A DNA stretch of 64,000 bases. Source: Actinomortierella ambigua (taxonomy: Eukaryota; Mortierellomycota; Mortierellomycetes; Mortierellales; Mortierellaceae). Made by a program: the position numbers and the translations under genes. The notes beneath the pieces were generated by a model. It ran no database searches. It saw nothing but the letters and a program-made list of their open reading frames with translations, and was not told the DNA's origin. Location of the stretch: contig JAAAJB010000015.1 in assembly GCA_016098155.1 (NCBI GenBank), forward strand, positions 1 to 64,000, read 5' to 3'. Shown in pieces: positions 10,774-28,333 of the stretch (position 1 is its first letter; each line of letters opens with the position of its first letter).

Positions 10774-11681
10774 GGCAGTAGGAGAGGAACGAGGTAGGAA
10801 GAGGGAGAGAGAGAGAGAGAGGGATTTGCTGATGCGGAATCAGAGGAGTGGGGGACCGAAGAACTATTCGGTGGAAGGGGCGGCAAAGGAACCGAGGAGG
10901 AGGAGGAGGAGAGGTGGATGAAGGAAGTGGGGATGGAGAGAAAGAGAGAGAGAGAGAGAGATGATGATGATGATGTTGGTGAAGGAGGGACGAGAAGAAG
11001 AGGAAGAAGAAGAAGAAGAAAAGAGCAAAGACGAGGAGAAATAAATGAACACACAGCGGGGGGGCGGTCAACACACAACAATGAAAGGAAAAATAAGCTG
11101 ATTGGAAACAAGAGCAGCAACACCCAACTGAAAAAGAGGTTGGTTGGTTGAGCAGAACAACGGGCCCTGGCAACACTGCTGCTATTGTTGCTCGTGGGGT
11201 GGGTGTGCGTGAGCAGAAAAAAAAAAGCTGAGCCAACCTTACTTTCTTGAAAACTAAAGGCAATAATCTCCCTCGTCTTCAACTGGTGGCCAAACAGGAG
11301 TAGACTACCTTAATTGAGAGCACACTCATCAAGCGCCGACTCTCTCGTTTGGTGGTCTTCTGCTAGTCTACTAGCCTACCTTGACTTCTGTACAGCAGCA
11401 ATTTGAACAACATGCAATCAAGCTAACTGGTGGTCACAAAGAACCTGCCTTTTTTTCCACAACCACACCCTCCATGTTTTGATTCTCTGGTGTTCCTTTG
11501 TCTAGATCATTTCAATGCGCCTGCATGCACGACAGTCAACTCTCTTGTCGAGAAGATCCCCCCTCTCCTTCTCTCTCTGTTTGAATCCCTATCTATTTCT
11601 CACCCATCTTCTGTCGCCCCGGAAAGGAATTAACCAGCTCTCAGCTCGGCTGCAATTATTTTGCATGGTCTCGGTGAGGCG

Positions 11682-11721
<40 letters not shown>

Positions 11722-14700
11722 TAGAAGCTGTGGTCCAGGTGGGCGTTTTTGCGTTTGCCGCGCGTGTGTTTTTGGAGTCCATCCTCCGCCTTCCTTTGTG
11801 AAAATAGGCTCTCAAATTTTTTTTTTGCTTTGGTGCTCTCAAAGTCAATTTACAAATGCTGTCTGGTTGGTGAACCCCTCCTCTCGCTCAAATTCTCCTC
11901 CTCCGTCTACCTCTGTCCACGCCGCCACTATCTCCTCACGGTCTTTTATACACCCTTTTCCCTTTTCTCCGACAACTTTTTCATTGCGTTATAGCAAGAA
12001 TAGACATTGAAAAAATAACAAATGTCTAGATCTTTCAATCTCGACGCTTTGCTTAGCATCTGCCACTTCAATAATGGCTGTAACGAAAAAACCAAGTAAT
12101 GCGCTTGGCCCGTCAACAAGTCACGGCGCAGGATGCGCACAACGAACAGCCGCAATGAACAAAGGCTGAAGCCTATTCTTGGTGTTGAATGGAGCTTTGG
12201 AATGCTCGCCGGCTAGATGCCCCGTTTTTTTTGTCCCACTCGTGTGAAGAATGATCTAAACATGGCGCCAGTCTCTCCTCGCCAGACCTTGCACCCATCA
12301 ATACAGTCGCCACCTGTGGCCTTTCATTCTCTGCTACTTGGTGCTACTACAGAATGCCAAGTACGTGTGTCGTCGCAATTGAGACTACTCGGGAGATCAT
12401 GCCCTACAACTTGTAGAGAATATCCCGAGGGCGACCCTCTACAGCAATGATCCCTGACAACTCCTCAAGTGGAGCACTGTGTAGTACTCGTATCTCTTCT
12501 TCTTTCCTTGGAACATGATGTGTCGCCGTCTAGAACAGCGATCCCATCATCCATATGACACTTGAGCCGCAGCAATAGCCCTCCTGTACCTCGCCTTTTC
12601 ATCCGTATATCTTCAAGTGCGTACCACATGCTATGGCAACAGTGCTTGATGCTCCTATTGTTCTCCTCGTAATCGTTCCTGCTTGTTGTTAGACCATGCT
12701 AGTTCAATGCTACAATCTCATATACATCTGGATGTCGCTCGGGGCACAGAATAGCAGATACCTTCCTGCGGCACTAGCTAACCCGACTAGATTACCAGGT
12801 TAGGGAACTACTGTAGTCTGCATCAGAAGACTAGCGCACATTCACCCTCGGGAGAGTAGGATAGGCTATACGTACCCATTTGTTGCCAACAGTTGATGTG
12901 TGGTATCTTGGCTCTCAAGTACTAAATGATGGGTCGTGTGGGAAGAACAACAAAATGAAAGGTACCCAAATACAGTACACTTCCTGCGGCGGTGCCCTGC
13001 CTCAGGTCTAGATGCGTGATAGTGTACTTTTGTCATTACACTATTACTGCTATTCTTTCACTGCCCTTGTTCCTAATGACACTGGGACCCAATCCATGGG
13101 TTGAATCTTTAATTGCTATTGTCCCTTTCTCCTTCATTTTTCTTTGACGAGAGAAAAGACGAAAATTACTATCGAGTATATTTGAGCCTTCCATGTTACC
13201 AGCGCCACAACTCATTAAGAAAACGTTTGATGCTGTTTTTTTTTTCCTATTTGCCGTTTGTAAAAGGTGTATTCACAGCAGTGTGAGCTGCCCTTGTCCC
13301 TATCTGCGTCTTCTTTGACTGTTGCTGCTGCTCCTTGTCTATGATATACGCAAAGATATTGCAAAATTGGAGACCGTACGACGTTGCATCGCCCGGAGGT
13401 AATTTTCCGCAAATTCAAAAGATGTTTCCTTTCCCACACCCGGTTAATCTTTGGTGCAACATTATGGAGTGCAATAGTATGTAGAAGAAGAATCGGCAAT
13501 ACAGAACAAGATTCTGTCTTTGAACTGGCGAAGTACGGAGAAAACTATCATATGTGGGTCACAAAAGTTTCTCGCATTAGAAGAATTCGAAAGTTCTAGA
13601 GTTTATCAGAGTCTTTGCAATGACAGATGCAGTGCACTCCAGGAGTTTATGAGGCATCCTCTATTCAGTATGGGACGGCCAAATGGGCATAGATGCGAGA
13701 CTCTATATAGGTGAAAGTCGTATTTTCCTTCTATCACTGATGCGTAGCTTTTGCGTGATTGTGCAAAAGATGCAATTTGGAATGACACGACCATTTGTTG
13801 CAGATTTGCAGATGGTCCAAAGACCCAAGCTTAGCAGTGTTCTTCCAAAGGCAACTCTTCGTGCTATTGGTGGTCACCCACACTCTCATCGTTGCATTGA
13901 AGGTCATAGTCAGCAAGAAGGGGGGGGGGAGGTTGTTCCTCGACAGCAGAGGCCTACATGTGCAAGGTGATAGAGTTTGCTTGTCTTTTCAACCAAGTCG
14001 CTTGGATCGTCACGTATTGCATCAGAGTGCCCAAGATCTTTTTCTCCTGTTGGATCGTGGGAGATCAACGAGGGAGGAGGGTATCGATCATGACGCTGAT
14101 CTGTAACCCGAATCCAAACGAGGTGAGAAAGGAGAGAAGCTTGGTCTTGTTGTCGCAAGTTTGATTTGTACTACTCTTGTGTACACGAAGTTTACTTTGG
14201 GAGGCACGATCACGGTCAAGCCAGAAGGTCGATCCAACACGAAGGGCACATCTACTTCAACACAGAAGACTTGAACACAATGATTGGACCCAAAAAGCAC
14301 GTGCCGATGAAGTGCGGTTATCCGAGAGCCATGGTTGGCTGTTGAGAAGGCATACATGCACAGAGGGCCGGAGCTATTCTAAAGAGGGCGAATAAAAAAA
14401 AAAGCCAAGGTGGAAAATGATAGTGCTATACGAGCACTTGCGCAGTACGTACCATTGTCTCCACATTTTTGATGCGAGAGTAGTAGGGGAGAACCTTCTT
14501 TCAGTTCCATGCTCCATTTCAATTAACTCTGCATTCTTCCTCCCCTCCCATCCGCCTCAAGGCATAACCTGACGCATTGAGAGCCAGGCGCAAGAGAACG
14601 TGCGCTATTTGTAGCAAAGGGCGTGGTATTAACCCCCCCAAATAAAGAGCAAGTTCAGGGATGATGAAAGCCCAGAGAGCTCATGGTAGCTAGTCTTCTA

Positions 14701-15518
14701 GACCCAGAATATCGGCCTACGATATACAGAAGAGTAGAATCGGCAATCGCAAAACAAAAAAAAAATGTTAAACAATATGGCGCGTTCTGACATATCAAGC
14801 GTCCGCGAATATATCGATGTAGCACATTTCACACAACAGCCTCATCTCGCTTCTTAGAAGAATAAGTCTTGGCGCCCATTGGGTGTAAACTTCACACGCC
14901 TTCGTATCAACCCTTTCTCAATGTACAACAGCTAATTGCGCTACTTGATGATGGCTGGTTTCATCAGAAACGTTTCCCAAAGTTATGGGGCGCGATAGTG
15001 CTGTCCGAAAAATGGTAGCTTCACATCGCTCCAGTGGATGGGCATCGTATGCAAAGTTGTCTGGCAAAAACTGCCAATATTCGCTTACACTCTCAACACA
15101 TACTTGAAACGAAAGATTGTAGAGCAGGGATGCACTGGATAGTTTAGAAAGTCTACTCTAAGGCATGAATGAAGATTCATTCAAGCCCTTTCTGACACTA
15201 TATGTGTGTGTTGCTAGCATTGGCGTGTTGCCTGCACGAGCTTAGAAATCATATCTGACACAGTGGTTCTTTTGGGAGTCACTCAGCCTGCTGGTACTAC
15301 CACGATGTCCCAGTCCGAGGTAGCATGACCGCATTGTCCATGCAAGAAGGTGGTTATATGTACTGTCAAAGCGCATAAGGCAAACAAAGGTTAAGACGCA
15401 AGCCAAAGGTTTAATAGATAATGTACAGGAAAAAAATTGGTGTCGTAGAGGAGAGAAGCGTGTGGCCTAGAAGCTGATTGTGGTGGGACAAACGTAAGTT
15501 TCTGTTTCTATTTTTTTT
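10774..15518. other. Gene-poor region between LPMO and BIO2
   Basis: About 4.7 kb. From 10774 to 11250 the - strand is C/T-rich and is the LPMO promoter/5' UTR. 11300-12000 is mixed, with a GA run at 11686-11713. From about 12.2 to 15.4 kb the purine/pyrimidine tracts disappear and composition is more even. Here short frames open on both strands, densest at 13.6-14.4 kb, but none has a recognisable domain. I see no tRNA, rRNA or terminal repeats. It may be old, decayed coding or mobile DNA. Confidence 0.5.
11686..11713. repeat. (GA)n microsatellite
   Basis: About fourteen GA units in the gap between the LPMO gene and BIO2; no gene overlaps it. Confidence 0.8.
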
Positions 15519-17900
15519 TTATGCGTGAGCGTGCGAGCTGCAAGAGTGAGAACCACAGCACTCCTTCTTCTCAGAGGCAGCAGCAGAAGCAGCAGCATTA
15601 GCAACATAGTCGGGGTTGTCCGAGCCCTGGCGGAGGTTGGAAGGCTTGGGAACAAGGCCGAGAGTGTCAAACATCTGCTGGTCACGGTTGTACTCGTTGT
15701 TGGGTGTGGTCAGCAGCTTATCACCAGTGAAGATCGAGTTGGCACCGGCCATAAAGCACAGGGCCTGCTCGGGCTCAGAGAAGCGGACACGTCCAGCCGA
15801 CAGACGAATCATGGTCTTGGGCATGACGATACGAGCGGTTGCGATCATTCGAACCATATCCCAGACCTTGACAGGCTGGAGAATCGGACAAGGAGTACAA
15901 AAAGAGAGCAGATCGACTAATTAGTCATACTCTCTCACCAGTCGATAAAGAATATCAACTACAACAACAACAAAACCATATTTTCCCAAGTTTTACTTAC
16001 CTCTTGCTTCTCCAGCGGGGTTCCTTCGACGGCCAGAAGAGCATTGACTGGGACACTCTCGGGGTGCGAAGGCAGAGTGGAAAGTGTATGCAGCATGCCA
16101 ACACGATCGACGTCTGTTTCGCCCAAGCCAATAATACCGCCCGAGCAGACCGAAATACCGGCCTCTCGGACCTTGCTGATGGTCTCGAGACGCTCATCAT
16201 ATGTGCGGGTAGTGATAATCTTGGGGTAATATTCACGCGAAGTGTCCAGGTTGTGGTTATAGGCAGTCAGGCCGGCTTCCTTCAGCATTTTTGCCTGGTC
16301 GTTGTTCAACATGCCCAGGGTGCAGCACACCTCCATCTCCATAGCCCTATTAGCCACACAGGAGCAAACAAAAAGGATGAAACATGGAAGAGAGTTAACG
16401 ACATGAAACCCCGAGACCCGAATGCATATGTTAAAACATTGTTGTCACGGGGAGCGATGAGCCTCGTCTTTTCTTTTTTTTTTTTTTCCGACGTCTCTCC
16501 TTCTCTTGTAACTGACCTGATCTCCTTGACAAAACCAACAATCTTCTTAAAGTTACTCTTGCGGCCGGCAAGATCTCTCCAGGCAGCACCCATGCAGAAG
16601 CGAGTGGATCCGGCAGCCTTGGCAGCGCGGGCGGCGTTCAGGACCTCATCGGTATCCAGCATCTTTTGAGCCTTGACACTGGTCGAATGCTTCGATGACT
16701 GGGGGCAGTACTTGCAGTCCTCCGAGCAGCCACCGGTCTTGATGCTCAGCAGTGTGCACTGCTGGACCTCACGGGGGTTGAAGTGCAAACGGTGGACATT
16801 GGCCTAGATTGTCATTTGTATTTGTTGTAATACGAGGGAAAGAGGGAAGATCAGGGGTGTGAGAATTGGTTCATGTGTCGGGTTTTCCGATTTGGTCACC
16901 CTGGGGAGTACTCGCAAGCTCGCTTGCTCCTCCTTCACTGGATTGTAGATGTCATGGATGCCATAGTCAGGAAGTACTAGAAGAGGCTGGTCAGCCAAGG
17001 TTGCGTCGTGGCTTTTGGTGGGTGGGCAAGGGGGGTGGGGTCTCCAAGTCTTTCTCTCCCCAAAGCTTTGATTCATTATCTACTGAATGTCAGTCCCCCA
17101 TATCTTTGGGTGCAAATCCCAGCGATTTTTTTTGATGACCCAACATACGTTCTCCCCTCCAAGGTCAGACATTTCCGATAGCAGGCTTGTCTATCTTACA
17201 CATATCGATTGATACACCACCCAAGCGCGTAGCCTAATGCTTTCCGTGACACTCAACACTGCAATTGCTCACAATAGCTGATCCAACAAAGGATGATCGC
17301 GTCCCGAAAACGCGGCTTAAAGCAAACTCGTCCCTCACGCGGCTCGGTAAAACATGAAAAAAAAAAATAAAGTAAAAAAAACCCCCCCGGTCGGCAGAGA
17401 GTCCCATTGGTGTCCGGTTCTGCCCTGTCCTGTCATCAACAGATCCATCACCATAGATCCCAGATCTAGCCGCTTCTGGCATGAAGTGCCTCACTCTCCA
17501 AAGTTCCTGATACCGGTTGATGGAGAAGGAGGAGGGGAGGTGGTCTTTTTTGGTTCCTCCACTCCGATAAGTGGGCGAATACGAAAAAAGGTGGGGTGGT
17601 GGTTTTTGGAGGACGGAAACTTACACCGTGGTAGAGGAGCTCCATGATAGGCGAGTGGTAAATGGCCTCGATCTCCTCCTTCGTCCAGTCGTAGCGAAGA
17701 CGACCGTGTGCGTGCTGAGAGGCAACCGACAGGGGCTGGTTGAACGATTGCGGCAATGGGGTCTTCTCATCGATGGATGCAAACTGGGTGGGGTTCGATG
17801 CAACAGTGTACCAGCGAGCAGACTGAGACAAGGCAGCAAGGCGAGGGGCAGCAGGCTTGATGGCCTTGCTGGACAGGATGCGCAGGGAGATCAACGTCAT
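15519..17900 (-). CDS. BIO2: Biotin synthase
   Basis: Exons 17900-17625, 16803-16517, 16346-16001 and 15875-15519 give 421 residues. The radical-SAM enzyme inserts sulphur into dethiobiotin, the last step of biotin synthesis, normally in mitochondria. The first about 45 residues (Arg, Ser, Ala-rich) look like a transit peptide. The radical-SAM motif CSEDCKYC is at 118-125. [13 protein letters not shown], the Cys pair in [37 protein letters not shown] and IRLSAGR follow in the family order; these include the residues expected to hold the [2Fe-2S] cluster. [20 protein letters not shown] closes the barrel. The C-terminus is unusual: after an Ala-rich linker it ends [16 protein letters not shown], a Cys/His tail. 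Intron 1 is about 820 bases. It diverges from the PP4 gene. Confidence 0.95.
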
Positions 17901-19026
17901 TGGTGCAGAGACGGGATGAGGGAGTAATTGGCCAAGGAGCGGGCGGGAAGTGCGAGGTGTGTGGGGAAAAAGCGAGAGAGAAGGAAAAAAGAAAGAGAGA
18001 CTGAGAGTGAGAATTTGAACGATACAGAGGAGGAAACTCAATCTCTCGGACTGCACACTGTGTGTACCCCACGATTTCCATTATTGCACAACATTTTTAT
18101 CTTTACACTTCATGGTGGTGCGCGCGCGTCTCTCGCGCTGCAGGGGTAAACAGAAGTTATTGGCGTCACGACTGAGCATGTAACTCGCGGACATGCATTC
18201 CTTGATTTGAATCCTAGACACTGTAGGCGATTGTAGGGTAGAGACGGTAAGTGAGAGAGGGAGAGGGAGAACCGAGGAGCATGGTTGACAATATCGGACA
18301 AAGCCCGACCCCAGTGAATGGGAGGGAGAGGGAGGGGGGGGGAGTCTAAAGTTCCCACGGGGTTGATCCCGCCCAGGAACCACTCTTTCTATAACCCTGC
18401 GGAGGCAGACTCGGTCAATTACAAATTTTCCGCCAGTGACAGACAGTTTCGTAAAAAAAAAAAAAAACGGCAAGCACACAGACACGCAAGACGTGGTTAG
18501 GTAACCAACCAGTGGGCGCGAGGGCATTTCGTTTACGAGGTGTATCTGTGCAGGACACGATTTGTTCGGCAAGACAGTTGAATGGTGTCCGTGGACTTGT
18601 AGTCGTTCACACTTGAACATGTCAACAGAGTAAGGGTAAAGTCCTCTGCGTCTGGGGGAAGAGAGAGGCACCGGCAAAGCATCGAGTACAACATGGCACG
18701 ACAGCACCACACCACAGACTGTACCTGAATTTTGGTTTTTTTTCTTTTGTCTGACACGTCGAGGACAGCCAAACTGATGGGTGGCTTTGACCTTCCATCA
18801 GCTGTGATCGATCTCTATCGAGCTTTGAGACAGCAGGGCCTCTCACAGCAGACAGAGAGAGAGAGAGGGAGGGAAAAAAAATTGAGCCCTGTTTTGGGTG
18901 TGGGTGAGTGTTGCAAGCAGCAGACTCTGTCCACTGTCGTTCGCATTCATCTCTCTGTCACCCGCCCACCCCTCCCTCCACTGCCCCCATTGTCTCTCCT
19001 CCTCGACACTTCTGCTTGCCACAAAG
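17901..19026. other. Divergent promoter region of BIO2 and PPH3
   Basis: About 1.1 kb between the two start codons. The BIO2 side (17930-18040) is C/T-rich on the - strand; the PPH3 side (18930-19010) is C/T-rich on the + strand. The middle includes runs of A (18450-18467) and T (18737-18745). No open frame with believable composition, and no RNA gene seen. Confidence 0.5.
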
Positions 19027-20556
19027 ATGACCATGTCCGACATTGACAGACAGATCCAGTCTTTACTGGACTGCAAGATCATTAGTGAGGCCGAGGTCAA
19101 GGAGCTGTGCCTCAAGGCCCGTGAAATCCTTGTAGAGGAGAGTAATGTTCAGCGAGTCGATGCCCCCGTCACTGTACGTTACCAACCTGGAACAGTCCTA
19201 TGCATCTCTCATGAGGCTGCGCACATTCTCTTCATACTGCCCAAGCGTTATGGATTGCATGTGAAGGACGGTCCCCCCCCCACCACAGACATGAATGATA
19301 CTGCGAGATTCGCCGTTGTGGAATGTAATGACTGTCGAACTGAAGGAGGTCGCGTGCTCACCATTAGTGTCTCTTTGCGTAATCCTTGTTGAATGTGTTG
19401 CATGGCAGGTATGCGGAGACATTCATGGCCAGTTCTGGGATCTCAAGAAGCTATTTGAAGTTGGCGGCGAGTGCCCCAAGACCAACTATCTCTTTATGGG
19501 TATGAACGCTCGTCCTCATATGGGCTAAGGAGGGGAAAGGGGTTAACCAGGCTCACTGCTCTGTCGTTGGACTTTTGGACAGATCAGTGGAGTATCGATT
19601 CGAGATCCGTAGCTCACTCTTCGATACCACACGTTCACATCCAACTCATGTAGGTGACTTTGTCGATCGAGGAAACCACAGTGTGGAAACGTTCCTACTT
19701 TTGCTGGCGTTAAAGGTAAGACAATGCATCATCGACATGTCTATTTCGGCATCATCCGTACTGACTGTTTGCTTTTGGACGTCAACCAGAAACACTGACT
19801 TTTTGTTTCCTTTTGTTACTGTATTAGGTGCGGTACCCTGACCGGATAACACTCATCCGTGGCAACCATGAGTCGCGACAAATCACTAAAGTCTATGGCT
19901 TCTATGACGAGTGTTTCCAAAAGTATGGATCTGCCAATGTCTGGAGGTATTGCTGTGAGATCTTCGACTATCTCAGCCTCTCAGCCATCATTGACGACCG
20001 GATCTTTTGCGTCCATGGAGGTCTTTCCCCTTCCATCAACACCATTGACCAGGTATGACTTTACTTTCATTTCTTTCATCAGGAATACGGCTGATGAAGA
20101 CAGACACGTTGAGTCCCGTTACTGAAATGCTGCCACCAATTCTCTCAGATCCGCACAATAGATAGAATGCAGGAGGTTCCTCACAACGGAGCCATGTGCG
20201 ACCTGCTCTGGTCTGACCCGGATCCCGACATTTATACAGGATGGGGTCTGAGTCCCCGTGGAGCCGGATTCTTGTTTGGCGAAGGGGTCACTAAGCCTTT
20301 TCTGCATACAAACGGACTCGAGATGATCGCAAGAGCACATCAGTTGGTCATGGAGGGCTACAAGTTAATGTTTGACGACACCGTGGTCACCGTGTGGTCG
20401 GCACCAAATTACTGCTACCGATGCGGCAATGTAGCGGCCATTCTGGAGTTTGACTCAACGCTCAACAGAAAGTTCACTATCTTCCGAGAATCGGACCGGA
20501 ATTCCCTCAACACCAAGAGTCCTCAGCGGGAGGGTCCACCAGACTACTTCCTCTAA
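19027..20556 (+). CDS. PPH3: Serine/threonine protein phosphatase PP4 catalytic subunit
   Basis: Exons 19027-19173, 19409-19499, 19654-19715, 19828-20052 and 20149-20556 give 310 residues, close to the 307 of animal PP4C. The phosphatase works with regulatory subunits on DNA-damage and other nuclear phosphoproteins. The metal-site signatures are intact: GDIHGQ, GDFVDRG and GNHES, then [12 protein letters not shown]. The N-terminus [20 protein letters not shown] and the [18 protein letters not shown] stretch place it in the PP4 branch, not PP2A or PP6. The C-terminus is PDYFL, the tail whose last Leu is carboxymethylated in this family. Start: ATG 19027; a second in-frame ATG at 19033 (MSDIDRQ) would match animal PP4C more exactly and may be the true start. 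Confidence 0.95.
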
Positions 20557-25520
<4,964 letters not shown>

Positions 25521-26402
25521 AAGGAGTTTTTTATTATTTACCGAATAGAAGTGTAACATCATCGCGTCTTTTTTAGAGCTAAAGGGAACAGAGTTGTGTT
25601 GTGAGATGAAAGAGAGAGTGAGAGATAGCGAGAGAAAGAGAGAGATAGAGAGACAGGCGGACAAGGTTAATGTTTGTCCGGAGGTCCGAAGCGGTGGGAG
25701 GTGTGGGGTTGGACGCAAGAATGTTGGGTGGGCAAACACATTGCCGGAAGTGCGAATGCTTTCATCGAAGAAATGTGCTTATTTGAAGAGGTGGAAAGGC
25801 GCGGCAACATGCTTATCCACTTTCGGCTGGCGTCCCTGGTGCACTGAGAGAAGGAAAAGGGTATGCACGAATGTACATTATTTTTCTTTTTTGTTGGACG
25901 TGGCTTTCATATGAAGAAGACAGTCGTCGATGTTTGTTTGGGCAGGATTCTAAGCAGCAGTTTGACCTGTCACATTAGCAGAGAGTTTCCAGTGTGGAGA
26001 GAGGGACGGACACACATGCAGAAGGCGAGGAAAGGAGGGAAAGTATCCTTCCAACAGCAGGAAGAAGGGGAGAGAGGGAGAGGGAGAGAGAGAGAGGGCT
26101 CCATGCGAGTGGAATAGCTTGTTCGGTTACTCTAATCTCATCGACCGACAAAGGGACAGACAGGGACGGCACCAACCTTCCCTCATTGGCCGAGCCACTC
26201 TCTCTCTTTCCCTCTCTCTCTCTCTCTCTTCGCTCACCCACTTTTTTTTTTTTCTCTTTCTTTTGTTTCTTTTTCTTCCACATTGCACCACCCTACTACC
26301 ACCACCGTATCTTATCTCAAACGACCCTTTCACCCCTTCTGCCTTCTCTCACCTCCTCCTCCCCATCCAAAAAGCTCACTCTCTCACCTATCCCACATCA
26401 TC
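25521..26402. other. Intergenic NAM2 to malate dehydrogenase
   Basis: About 880 bases. Purine-rich tracts (25600-25660, 26040-26100) are followed by a strong C/T-rich stretch at 26200-26400 that is the malate dehydrogenase promoter and 5' UTR. No gene seen. Confidence 0.55.
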
Positions 26403-28333
26403 ATGGTTAAAGGTAAGCACCGAGCTTTAATACAGCCACGGATTTTTATCTTATCTTGGATGGGCGGACATGCTCTTATCATACCCTTTCTTGGGACTCT
26501 GTTCTCCGCTGGGCCGTTATTCGATTTTCGGTTGCTTCTTTTGACGCCATGTGGTGGTAATCCAGTCCACTAACGAAGAACCTTTTTTTTTCTTACTCTC
26601 TCACACATAACTCCCTCTCTCTTTCTACCTTTTTTCCCATTTGCTGCCAATACACACTTTTTTTGACTGTCAACAACAATAGTCGTTGTCTGCGGTGCTG
26701 CTGGTGGCATTGGTCAGCCACTCTCGCTGCTTCTCAAGAACTCTGACCTGATCAGCCATCTGGCGCTGTATGATATTGTGAATGCAGCAGGCGTGGCGGC
26801 CGATCTGTCGCATATCAACACTCGGTCGACAGTGACCGGTCACACGGGCGCCAACACATTGTCAGAGGCCCTCCAGGGCGCACACACTGTCGTCATTCCT
26901 GCTGGCGTGCCTCGCAAGCCAGGCATGACTCGAGATGACCTCTTCAAGGTATTTTTTTGGCGGTCTTTAGTTACAGCAGCATGTAGACTGACTGTTATTT
27001 TGGGTTGTGCAGTGCTGCATGTTTTTTAAAAAAAAAAAGTGTACGAGTGTGGGAAATGCCAAAGGGGTGGGGGGGGGGGGTGGAAAAAGAAGAAAAAAAC
27101 CCCAACCGCCCGACTTGGTANNNNNNNNNNNNNNNNNNNNNNNNNNNNNNNNNNNNNNNNNNNNNNNNNNNNNNNNNNNNNNNNNNNNNNCACACACACA
27201 CACACACACACACACACAAAGAGAAAGAGCCGACTGATCACGTTTGTACTCACTTTTGGTCTCGCTCTTTCTCCACTTCTCGGCGAATGATGGATGAACT
27301 TGATACCATAGATCAACGCGGGCATTGTTCGTGATCTGGCCAAGGCGTGTGTTCAGTACTGTCCCAAGGCCTTCATCCTCGTTATCTCGAACCCGGTCAA
27401 CTCGACCGTTCCTATCGTCTGTGAAGTCTTCAAGAAGGCCAATGTCTTTGACGCTCGACGGTACGTATCAAATCATGGGTCGAGAACGACCAGTAGTACG
27501 CCGTTGGGTGTATGACGGACAGGGTGCTCAAGGTTCATACTGAGCGACAGATACGTGTGTGAATGAATGTGTGTCGATCTGGAGGGAGCCGACAGGCTAG
27601 GCGTGGAAGACAAGGTTCGGGTCGTACCTTCCCGATACGACAATTCACGCCCGCGCACACTGGCTGTTAAACCATTGAACCGGAGACTGGGCAGACAACC
27701 AATGCCTTGGGACCAGCAACTCATCATGGGCGTTCTTTTATCTTCCTCTATTATCATAGAATCTTTGGCGTGACCACATTGGATGTGGTCCGGTCGTCGA
27801 CATTTGTCCACCAGGTCAGACCCCAGTTTGAGCCCCACAGCAACCGTATTACCGTGATCGGCGGCCACTCGGGCACGACGATTGTGCCTCTGTTGTCACA
27901 GATCGAGTCAAAGCTCTCTCTGACCGCGGGCGAGATCAAGGATCTGACGAAACGCATTCAGTTTGGCGGCGACGAGGTCGTCAAGGCCAAGGCAGGCGCA
28001 GGATCGGCTACACTGTCGATGGCGTATGCCGGTGCACGGTTTACCAATTCATTGCTCGAGGCCACCGTCCGGGGGAAGACTGGCCTGGTCGAGTCAACCT
28101 ATGTCCATCTCCGCGGCAACGCTGGCGCTGCCGACGCGACCATCCGGGCCACAGGCGGACTCGAGTATTTTGCACAGGATGTGGAGCTGGGGCCAGAGGG
28201 CGTCAAGCGCGTCGTGCCACTGCCTACATTGTCGGCAGAGGAGCAAAAGCTGGTCAAGGAAGCCGTTGAGGAGCTCAAGGGCAACATTACCAAAGGCATT
28301 GCATTTGTCGCAGAGACGCAGGCAAAGCTTTAA
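26403..28333 (+). CDS. Malate dehydrogenase with PTS1-like C-terminus
   Basis: Exons 26403-26412, 26683-26948, 27312-27460 and 27760-28333 give 332 residues. It interconverts malate and oxaloacetate with NAD. The Rossmann motif [15 protein letters not shown] starts at about residue 8, so there is no room for a mitochondrial transit peptide. Substrate and catalytic residues are visible: [13 protein letters not shown] (Arg pair), [20 protein letters not shown] and the catalytic His in [10 protein letters not shown]. The last three residues are AKL, which fits the peroxisomal PTS1 consensus. A peroxisomal or glyoxylate-cycle enzyme is therefore likely, though dual cytosolic use is possible. The first exon is only 10 bases. 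Intron 2 holds the assembly gap. Confidence 0.93.
27121..27190. other. Assembly gap (70 N) beside a CA repeat
   Basis: Seventy undetermined bases inside malate dehydrogenase intron 2, directly followed by a CA run at 27191-27218. The flanking exons splice in frame, so no coding sequence is obviously lost. Confidence 0.98.
27191..27218. repeat. (CA)n microsatellite
   Basis: About fourteen CA units next to the gap; the true array probably continues into the undetermined bases, and is the likely cause of the gap. Confidence 0.9.

Noticed and set aside
10637..11282. Long overlapping - strand frames of 170-208 codons
   Set aside because: They are Ser/Leu/Pro translations of the C/T-rich LPMO promoter, and one overlaps LPMO exon 1 in another frame.
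19590..19615. tRNA B-box-like ATTCGAGATCC inside a PPH3 intron
   Set aside because: No A box, acceptor stem or anticodon arm could be fitted around it.
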